Below are positions 6,549-11,975 of a stretch of 11,975 bases of DNA, in pieces. The first letter of the stretch is position 1; every line of letters begins with the position of its first letter. Below the pieces are notes generated by a model that saw nothing but the letters and a program-made list of their open reading frames with translations, was not told the origin of the DNA and made no database searches. The stretch is from Prolixibacteraceae bacterium (GTDB lineage: Bacteria > Bacteroidota > Bacteroidia > Bacteroidales > Prolixibacteraceae), in NCBI GenBank assembly GCA_003450125.1, contig DMFR01000246.1, positions 2,907-14,881 of the forward strand. Direction: 5' to 3'. The translations under genes and the position numbers were made by a program.

Positions 6549-6582
6549 GGACTTTTTTCAACCGACTTGAACTGAAAAGTCC
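6549..6582. promoter_or_regulatory. Hairpin in the leader region of the aminopeptidase gene
   Basis: GGACTTTTTTCAA (6549-6561) pairs with TTGAA (6567-6571) and AAAAGTCC (6575-6582), giving 13 bp with a 5-base loop CCGAC and a 3-base bulge CTG. It shares the TTCAA...TTGAAC core with the smaller hairpin 60 bases upstream. It ends 76 bases before the aminopeptidase start. It may be a leader RNA structure, a factorless terminator remnant or a binding site; no known riboswitch is recognised. Confidence 0.4.
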
Positions 6583-6658
6583 GAATGGATGTAAGAGGCA
6601 GTTTTAAAATTGATTATTTTTATCTATCTTTCACAGCATAAATTAAAACCAAAATCAA

Positions 6659-8044
6659 ATGTTTAACCGTGAAACCTATATTACCCGTCGCCAAAAGCTG
6701 AAAGAGAAAATTTCGGATGGTATTATTTTACTATTAGGAAATGTTGATTCGCCCATGAATTATGCGGATAACACTTATTATTTCAGACAGGATAGTTCTT
6801 TTTTGTATTTTGCAGGACTTGATTTCCAGAATCTTGCCCTTGTCATGGACGTTGAATCGGGCGTGGAAATTATTTTTGGAAACGATATTGAAATTGAAGA
6901 CATCATATGGATGGGTCCCCAAATTGCTTTAAAAGAGAAGGCTGACAAGGTAGGTATTGCCAAAACAGAACCGTATAAGAACCTGCAAGCTGTAATTGAA
7001 AAGGCTATTTCATCGGGTCGGAAAATTCATTTTATCCCTCCCTACAGGGCAGAGAATAAATTGCTGCTGAATGAATTGTTGGGTATTTCGGTTTCTAAAT
7101 TGAAATCCTATGCTTCCGTTGAATTAATCAAGGCGATTGTTGCTTTGCGCTCGGTGAAAGAAGACCAGGAGATCAGTGAAATCCGCAAAGCATGTGCAGT
7201 TGGTTACCAAATGCATGTTGCAGCCATGAAAATGGCCAAGGCAGGTGTTTGGGAACAGTCCATTGCCGGAACCATTGAAGGGATTGCCAATGCCGGAGGG
7301 GGCATGGTTTCATTCCCGGTCATTCTTTCTCAGCATGGTGAAACATTACACAATCACGATCACTCGGAAACACTAAAGCAGGGTAGGCTATTGCTCGTTG
7401 ACGCCGGTGCAGAGATCGGTTCGCATTATGCCTCAGATTATACCCGGACAGTCCCGGTTGGAGGTAAATTTACCCAACAACAGCGTGAGATCTATGAAAT
7501 CGTATTGGCAGCTAATAACCATGGCCGGGAATTGACCCATCCGGGATCAACTTACCTATCTGTTCATCTGGCTGCCTGTGAAGTGATTGCTTCCGGGTTA
7601 AAAGCACTTGGACTGATGAAAGGCGATGTAAAAGAGGCGGTAAGAAGTGGCGCCCATGCCTTGTTTATGCCCCATGGACTGGGCCATATGCTTGGGTTGG
7701 ATGTGCATGATATGGAAGACCTTGGACAGATTTATGTGGGCTACGATGATGAAACCCGTCCTGTTGACCAGTTCGGAACAGCCTATGTGCGTATGGGACG
7801 CAAACTTCAGCCTGGCTTTGTGATTACCAATGAACCGGGTATATACTTTATACCAGCCTTGATTGAAAAGTGGAAGGCTGAAAAGATCAATACCGATTTT
7901 ATCAATTTTGACCGATTGGAAAGTTACCTTGGCTTTGGAGGAATCCGGTTGGAAGATGATATCTTGGTGACTGAATCCGGTAGTGAAATTATTGGTGATA
8001 GAATACCGGTTACTCCCGACCAGATTGAAGATATCATGAAATAA
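6659..8044 (+). CDS. pepP: Xaa-Pro aminopeptidase (M24B, aminopeptidase P family)
   Basis: A 461-residue cytosolic metalloenzyme that removes an N-terminal residue preceding proline. The N-terminal AMP_N domain spans about residues 1-140 (YITRRQKLKEKISDGIILLLGN ... FLYFAGLD). The pita-bread catalytic domain covers about 165-455. The five expected dinuclear metal ligands can be placed as Asp248 (LLVDAGAE), Asp260 (SDYTRTVPVGG), His343 (PHGLGHMLGLDVHD), Glu392 (TNEPGIYF) and Glu432 (GGIRLEDDILVT). The segment HGETLHNHDH near 226-235 supplies the conserved active-site histidines. About 25 extra residues lie between the last two ligands (PALIEKWKAEKINTDFINF), as in the longer aminopeptidase P/prolidase-like members. 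No signal peptide is visible. The ATG at 6659 follows an A-rich leader. Prolidase activity cannot be excluded, but the AMP_N domain favours aminopeptidase P. Confidence 0.94.
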   Translation: MFNRETYITRRQKLKEKISDGIILLLGNVDSPMNYADNTYYFRQDSSFLYFAGLDFQNLALVMDVESGVEIIFGNDIEIEDIIWMGPQIALKEKADKVGIAKTEPYKNLQAVIEKAISSGRKIHFIPPYRAENKLLLNELLGISVSKLKSYASVELIKAIVALRSVKEDQEISEIRKACAVGYQMHVAAMKMAKAGVWEQSIAGTIEGIANAGGGMVSFPVILSQHGETLHNHDHSETLKQGRLLLVDAGAEIGSHYASDYTRTVPVGGKFTQQQREIYEIVLAANNHGRELTHPGSTYLSVHLAACEVIASGLKALGLMKGDVKEAVRSGAHALFMPHGLGHMLGLDVHDMEDLGQIYVGYDDETRPVDQFGTAYVRMGRKLQPGFVITNEPGIYFIPALIEKWKAEKINTDFINFDRLESYLGFGGIRLEDDILVTESGSEIIGDRIPVTPDQIEDIMK

Positions 8045-8060
8045 TTTTCAAACAGCTTCA

Positions 8061-8125
8061 AGAGCAGTGGCTACTTGCTGCTAGCTACTGGCTACTTGCC
8101 ATTAGCCAGCAGCCAGTGGCCAGTA
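8061..8125. repeat. Repeat-rich hairpin (GGCTACT/AGCCAGT units) between the two peptidase genes
   Basis: The 11-mer TGGCTACTTGC occurs twice, at 8068-8078 and 8089-8099, 21 bases apart. The second copy is part of a 14-bp imperfect stem, 8086-8099 with 8112-8125 (one T/G wobble, one mismatch), around a 12-base loop. AGCAG (8063-8067) can also pair with CTGCT (8078-8082). The GC-richer segment stands out from its AT-rich surroundings and starts 16 bases after the aminopeptidase stop. It may act as a 3'-end stabiliser or terminator, or be an intergenic repeat of the kind seen scattered in Bacteroidota genomes. There is no clean U-tract. Confidence 0.65.
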
Positions 8126-8176
8126 ACTTGTCGTTTAGGGATTAAATTATCCATTCATTTTGTAATCATTTGAAAA

Positions 8177-8208
8177 TTGGCATACCTATCATTCAAAAAA
8201 TATTTTTT
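8177..8208 (+). promoter_or_regulatory. Candidate Bacteroidota-type promoter for the M13 peptidase gene
   Basis: TTG at 8177-8179 and TATTTTTT at 8201-8208 are 21 bases apart. They resemble the Bacteroidota sigma-ABfr -33 (TTTG) and -7 (TAnnTTTG) elements, with the last G of -7 replaced. The site is 29 bases before the ATG at 8238. The run of T makes a chance match easy. Confidence 0.3.
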
Positions 8209-8237
8209 TTACGCAATCAAAATATGATCTATTAATT

Positions 8238-10262
8238 ATGAAACAATTTACTCATTTACTTTTAATTTCAATACTGATGGGTAGTATGGCTTGCAAACAG
8301 GAAGCGTCCAAAAACAATTCTCTTGATTTAGCCAATCTGGACGCTACGGTGAATCCTGCTGCTGATTTTGATAACTATGCCAATGGCGGTTGGAAGAAGA
8401 GGTTTCCTATCCCGGATGAAAAAAGTCGCTTCGGGTCATTTGATTTATTGGCCGATACCAGTGAAGCACAGGTGAAAACACTGTTCAAGGAAATTGCTGC
8501 CAAGAAACAGGAACCGGGATCACTTGGACAAAAGATTGCTGATTTCTACAAGACGGGAATGGATTCGGCAAAGATTGAAGCCAATGGATTGGCTCCTATC
8601 CAGCCACTTTTTGATCAGATCAATTCGATTCAGAACAAAGAAGATGTGATGAAAGAAGTGGTAGATTTACATACCAAGGGAATTTCTCCACTGTTCAATT
8701 TTTTCTCGCGTGCAGATCAGAAAAACTCTACGATGGAGATAGCTTATGTGTACCAGGGAGGGCTTGGAATGCCAGACCGGGATTACTATATGAAGGATGA
8801 TCAGAGAAGTAAAGATATTCAGACCGCCTATCAGGTGCATCTTCAGAAAATGTTTGTTCTGTCTGGCTCGGATGAAGCAACAGCAAAAGCAAATGCTGAT
8901 GTGGTTTATGGGATTGAAAAACGTTTGGCTGCTGTCTCCATGACCAGGCTGGAACAAAGAGACCCTTATAAAATCTACCATAAAATGAACCTTGAAGGAA
9001 TTCAGAAGATATCTCCAGACTATAACTGGACAGCTTATTTCCAAGGGATCGGTCTTCAGAATCCAGGTGATTTCATTGTAGGACAACCTAATTTTGTGAC
9101 TGAAGTTGGTAAAATGATCAAGGATGTTCCAGTTGACCAATGGAAAGTTTATCTGAAATGGAACGTGGTAAATAGTTTGGCGACCAATTTGCCCACTGCT
9201 ATTGTAAATCAGAATTTTGATTTTTACGGAAAGACCTTGACAGGCAGCGTAGCCCAGCGTCCCAGATGGAAACGCGTTCAGGGTGAAACCGACAATGCCC
9301 TGCGTGAAGCCATCGGGCAGATGTATGTACAGCGCTATTTTCCTGCCGAAGCAAAAAAGCGGATGCTCGAATTGGTAGGCAACTTAAAAGTATCACTCGG
9401 AGAACGGATTCAACAGTTGAAATGGATGGGTGATTCAACAAAAGCCAAGGCGATTGAAAAACTGAATGCCATCAACGTAAAGATTGGTTACCCGGACAAA
9501 TGGCGTGATTATTCATCGCTCGAAGTGTCAACGGATTCCTATGTGGCCAATGTTTTAAGGGCTGGCAACTTTGATTTTAATTTCATGGTCAGCAAGATCA
9601 ATAAACCGGTTGACCGCACAGAGTGGGGAATGTCGCCTCAGACAGTCAATGCGTATTACAATCCATCGATGAACGAGATTGTATTCCCGGCAGCTATCTT
9701 ACAACCTCCTTTCTTTTTTGTCAATGGAGATGATGCGGTCAATTATGGAGGAATCGGGGTAGTCATTGGTCATGAAATGACCCACGGCTTTGACGACCAG
9801 GGACGTCAGTACGACAAAGTGGGTAACCTGTCTGATTGGTGGACTGCTGAAGATTCAAAATTATTCGGAGAACGCACAAAAATATTGGCCAACCAGTTCA
9901 GTAATTTTACCGTTTTAGACACCATTAAAGCGAATGGCGAATTATGCCTGGGTGAAAATATTGCCGATTTGGGTGGATTGAACGTATCGTATTATGCCTT
10001 AAAAAAGGTTTTGACAGGAAATGAAAAACCGATTGACGGTTTTACGCCAGATCAACGATTCTTCCTATCCTATGCCCATATTTGGGCCCAAAATATTCGG
10101 GATAAAGAAATTATCCGTCGCACCAAAGAGGATGTTCATTCCCTGGGGCATTTTAGGGTAGTAGGACCACTGCGCAACTTACCGGAGTTCTACCAGGCTT
10201 TCAACGTAAAAGAAGGCGATCCCATGTTCCTCAATGAGAGTGACAGGGCAGTGATTTGGTAG
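8238..10262 (+). CDS. M13 family zinc metalloendopeptidase, probable lipoprotein (PepO/neprilysin-like)
   Basis: A 674-residue secreted metallopeptidase of the neprilysin family, expected to cut short peptides outside the cytoplasm. Residues 1-18 form a lipoprotein signal (MKQFTHLLLISILMGSMA) before Cys19, so the mature protein is probably lipid-anchored. The N-terminal M13 domain covers about 35-425 and begins with the typical DFDNYANGGWKKRFPIPDEKSRFGSFD. The catalytic domain has substrate-binding NAYYNP (471-476), the zinc motif HEMTH (512-516; catalytic Glu513), the third ligand Glu573 and Asp577 in GENIADLGGL, and His634 to Arg640 (HSLGHFR), matching neprilysin's substrate and transition-state residues. 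It ends in the family's Trp (VIW), but lacks the nearby Cys of the animal CxxW box, as expected in bacteria. All active-site residues are intact. The call is firm; the substrate is unknown. Confidence 0.96.
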   Translation: MKQFTHLLLISILMGSMACKQEASKNNSLDLANLDATVNPAADFDNYANGGWKKRFPIPDEKSRFGSFDLLADTSEAQVKTLFKEIAAKKQEPGSLGQKIADFYKTGMDSAKIEANGLAPIQPLFDQINSIQNKEDVMKEVVDLHTKGISPLFNFFSRADQKNSTMEIAYVYQGGLGMPDRDYYMKDDQRSKDIQTAYQVHLQKMFVLSGSDEATAKANADVVYGIEKRLAAVSMTRLEQRDPYKIYHKMNLEGIQKISPDYNWTAYFQGIGLQNPGDFIVGQPNFVTEVGKMIKDVPVDQWKVYLKWNVVNSLATNLPTAIVNQNFDFYGKTLTGSVAQRPRWKRVQGETDNALREAIGQMYVQRYFPAEAKKRMLELVGNLKVSLGERIQQLKWMGDSTKAKAIEKLNAINVKIGYPDKWRDYSSLEVSTDSYVANVLRAGNFDFNFMVSKINKPVDRTEWGMSPQTVNAYYNPSMNEIVFPAAILQPPFFFVNGDDAVNYGGIGVVIGHEMTHGFDDQGRQYDKVGNLSDWWTAEDSKLFGERTKILANQFSNFTVLDTIKANGELCLGENIADLGGLNVSYYALKKVLTGNEKPIDGFTPDQRFFLSYAHIWAQNIRDKEIIRRTKEDVHSLGHFRVVGPLRNLPEFYQAFNVKEGDPMFLNESDRAVIW

Positions 10263-10271
10263 TCAAATTTT

Positions 10272-10333
10272 AATTGGTATAAAAAAGAAGAGTCGTAGAT
10301 TAAATACTACGGCTCTTCTTTTTTATACCAATT
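10272..10333. terminator. Bidirectional terminator with 27-bp stem, overlapping the NDH gene end
   Basis: Arms 10272-10298 and 10307-10333 pair over 27 bp with a single T/G wobble (10293 with 10312) around an 8-base loop. On each strand the stem includes a run of six T, so it reads as an intrinsic terminator in both directions. It serves the M13 peptidase gene on plus (stop at 10260-10262) and the NADH dehydrogenase gene on minus. The right arm includes the last codons and TAA stop of the minus-strand gene (10323-10325). Confidence 0.9.
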
Positions 10334-11642
10334 TTTCAACCGGAGAAGGAAGGTCTTCTTTCTTTTTATCTGCAATTCTTAAAATCAATCGCAACGACTG
10401 GTCATAAGTGACATAACTCCAAAACCAGTTGATAAAGATTAATAATCGGTTTTTTACACCCAGGATGGCCATTAAATGGACAAACATCCAGGTGAGCCAG
10501 GCAATAAATCCGCTGAACTTAATAAATGAAAGGTCGGCTACCGCCCTGTTCCGTCCAATAGTTGCCATAGAGCCGCGATCAATATATTTGAATGGCTTCA
10601 ATTTGGAACTTTTCTTCATGGCAATAAAATTCCTGGCTAAGTTGGCTCCCTGCTGGATGGCAACCTGGGCAACCTGGGGATTTCCATTGGGACATTCATT
10701 GGTTATCATCAACGATACATCGCCAATGGAATAAATATCGGGAAACCCTTTTAGTTTATTATACTCATCCACTAACATGCGTCTACCGCGGCCAACCGAT
10801 TCAACAGGAATTCCCTGAGGGACCTCGCCACTGATTCCCGCTGCCCAGATGACCAGTTTGGTTTTTATCTGATAGCCATCCGAGAAGCTTAGTACCTGTC
10901 CATCGTAATCAATAACCTTGGTTTTTAGCATGACATTTATTCCAAGTTTCTCCAGGTAAATTTTGGATTTTTTGGATGCGTTATCAGACATGTTTGCAAG
11001 GAGTTCATCGGAGCCTTCAATGAGACTAATCTTCATTAAATCGAAGTTCAGGTCTGGATAATCTTTGGGAAGTACAAATTTTTTCATTTCAGCAATAGCT
11101 CCAGCAACTTCTACTCCTGTTGGACCTCCACCGACAACGACTACGTTCAGTAAATCCATTTTCTCCTGTTCGTCATGGTCGAACAAGGTAACTGCTCTTT
11201 CTAAATTTAAAAGAATACGATTCCGCAGGGCCATTGCCTCGGAGACTGATTTCATGGGGATCGAATATGTCTCCATGTTTTTCATTCCAAAAAAATTGGA
11301 ATTGACCCCTGTTGCAATAACAAGGTAATCATACCAAACGGTATCAAGGCTGGTGGATAGTTCTTTTTTTATAGGATCGACCGAAAAGACATCGGCTACT
11401 CGGATATAAACATCTTTGCGCTTTTGGAAGATTTTGCGCAAGGGAAAAAGGATGGAGCTGGGTTCGATTCCTGAACTGGCAACCTGGTAAAATAAAGGCT
11501 GAAACTGGTGATAGTTATTCTTATCGATTAGGACAATCTGATAACCTGATCCTACAAGTTTTGTGGCTAATTTCAATCCGCCAAATCCTGCCCCGATAAT
11601 GACTATCCTCTTCTTTGGCGTTTCCGGTATATTTACTGGCAT
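10323..11642 (-). CDS. ndh: Type II NADH dehydrogenase (NAD(P)/FAD-dependent oxidoreductase)
   Basis: A 439-residue single-subunit, non-proton-pumping NADH:quinone oxidoreductase that feeds electrons into the membrane quinone pool. The FAD-binding Rossmann motif is VIIGAGFGGLKLA (14-26). The NADH-binding motif is VVVVGGGPTGVEVAGAIAEM (167-186). The second FAD contact is IYSIGD (303-308), followed by PQVAQVAIQQGANLARN (322-338), the quinone-site region of the family. The tail holds amphipathic/hydrophobic stretches typical of NDH-2 membrane attachment (FIAWLTWMFVHLMAILGV, about 379-396, and LLIFINWFWSYVTY, 400-413). Length is normal for the family. The ATG at 11642 follows AT-rich DNA in which I find no convincing -33/-7 pair. 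The gene converges with the M13 peptidase gene and shares its terminator. Other FAD disulfide-type oxidoreductases are possible, but the tail and motif spacing fit NDH-2. Confidence 0.92.
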   Translation of the reverse strand: MPVNIPETPKKRIVIIGAGFGGLKLATKLVGSGYQIVLIDKNNYHQFQPLFYQVASSGIEPSSILFPLRKIFQKRKDVYIRVADVFSVDPIKKELSTSLDTVWYDYLVIATGVNSNFFGMKNMETYSIPMKSVSEAMALRNRILLNLERAVTLFDHDEQEKMDLLNVVVVGGGPTGVEVAGAIAEMKKFVLPKDYPDLNFDLMKISLIEGSDELLANMSDNASKKSKIYLEKLGINVMLKTKVIDYDGQVLSFSDGYQIKTKLVIWAAGISGEVPQGIPVESVGRGRRMLVDEYNKLKGFPDIYSIGDVSLMITNECPNGNPQVAQVAIQQGANLARNFIAMKKSSKLKPFKYIDRGSMATIGRNRAVADLSFIKFSGFIAWLTWMFVHLMAILGVKNRLLIFINWFWSYVTYDQSLRLILRIADKKKEDLPSPVEKLV

Positions 11643-11975
11643 GTACGATTAATATTTATAAATGTGATTTGTGACTTATTTAACGTTTCATTAAGCCCAA
11701 TGTTTGCTGCATCGGTAACAATTGTTCTCACGATGAATTCTGCAATTCATTTAAAATCCTAATCTTCAGCTCTCATTTTTCTTATTGACATTTATATTAA
11801 CGTAAAGGAAACCAAATAATAATATTCCATCAGAAAAAAAGCAATTGAAATGGTCAATATATTTTGAGTTGTAAAGATAAGTGTTATTTTTACATTTTAT
11901 TTTCAAGCCTAATCTTTAACCGTAATATTAGAAATTATTTATCATTTATCCGAACTAAACCTACTCTTAAAATGA
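11643..11975. other. AT-rich non-coding stretch at the right edge
   Basis: This 333-base stretch upstream of the NADH dehydrogenase gene has no credible open frame, RNA gene or strong hairpin. The last bases (ATG at 11972-11974) could be the start of a plus-strand gene beyond the window, but one visible codon does not support a call. Confidence 0.6.
11862..11892 (+). promoter_or_regulatory. Candidate Bacteroidota-type promoter toward the right edge
   Basis: TTTTG (11862-11866) is followed after 18 bases by TATTTTTA (11885-11892). This is close to the -33 TTTG and -7 TAnnTTTG pattern with the final G changed. It points to a possible plus-strand gene starting at or beyond 11972. The match is in very AT-rich DNA and could be chance. 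Confidence 0.3.

Larger units (their letters stand above)
5738..6658. other. Long non-coding interval with two structured repeat elements
   Basis: No open frame here has credible protein-like composition; the two short plus-strand frames across 5891-6167 simply read through repeat DNA. The interval separates divergent genes (kinase-like on minus, aminopeptidase on plus). From left to right it holds: AT-rich DNA with a 12-bp perfect palindrome TTCACCGGTGAA (5879-5890); the four-palindrome GGTGC-N3-GCACC cluster (5983-6184); unremarkable DNA; a perfect 10-mer palindrome ACAGATCTGT (6252-6261); the long palindrome (6277-6472); and two smaller hairpins before the aminopeptidase start. A near-match to the Bacteroidota -7 element (TATCTTTC, 6625-6632) precedes the aminopeptidase, but no TTG lies at a suitable distance, so I do not call a promoter. 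Confidence 0.75.

Overview
The window looks like chromosomal DNA of a Bacteroidota bacterium. The pointers are AT-rich intergenic DNA, ATG starts preceded by A-rich leaders rather than clear Shine-Dalgarno sites, an MlaE-MlaF-MlaD gene order, a stand-alone cytidylate kinase-like protein, an M13 lipoprotein peptidase, and GGTGC-N3-GCACC palindromic repeats of a kind I recall from Bacteroidota intergenic regions. The genus cannot be named from this sequence. No phage, plasmid, CRISPR, rRNA or tRNA features are visible, and the genes are mostly housekeeping or envelope functions.

Layout. (1) 1-828, plus strand: the 3' end of a PAS-type sensor histidine kinase, cut by the window edge. (2) 950-1201, plus: a small, disordered, Lys-rich protein of unknown function. 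It ends at a bidirectional terminator shared with the convergent YihY gene. (3) 5737-1321, minus: a cytidylate kinase-like gene, then mlaE, mlaF and mlaD in a tight cluster (ABC permease, ATPase and MCE lipid-binding protein for lipid transport between the membranes), then a YihY/BrkB-family membrane protein. (4) 5738-6658: 921 bases with no credible gene, holding two separate structured elements. One is a cluster of four 13-bp GGTGC-N3-GCACC palindromes in a ++-- arrangement. The other is a near-perfect 172-bp palindrome built on an 11-bp repeat. (5) 6659-8044, plus: Xaa-Pro aminopeptidase. (6) 8061-8125: a repeat-rich hairpin. (7) 8238-10262, plus: M13 zinc endopeptidase lipoprotein. (8) 10272-10333: a 27-bp-stem bidirectional terminator that contains the last codons of the next gene. 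(9) 11642-10323, minus: type II NADH dehydrogenase. (10) 11643-11975: an AT-rich non-coding stretch that may hold the promoter of a gene starting at the right edge.

The proteins suggest envelope maintenance (Mla-like transport, YihY), peptide processing (a cytosolic proline-specific aminopeptidase beside an exported metalloendopeptidase) and respiration (NDH-2). The protein-coding content is ordinary. The most unusual feature is the non-coding 5.7-6.66 kb interval, above all the long palindrome at 6288-6459.
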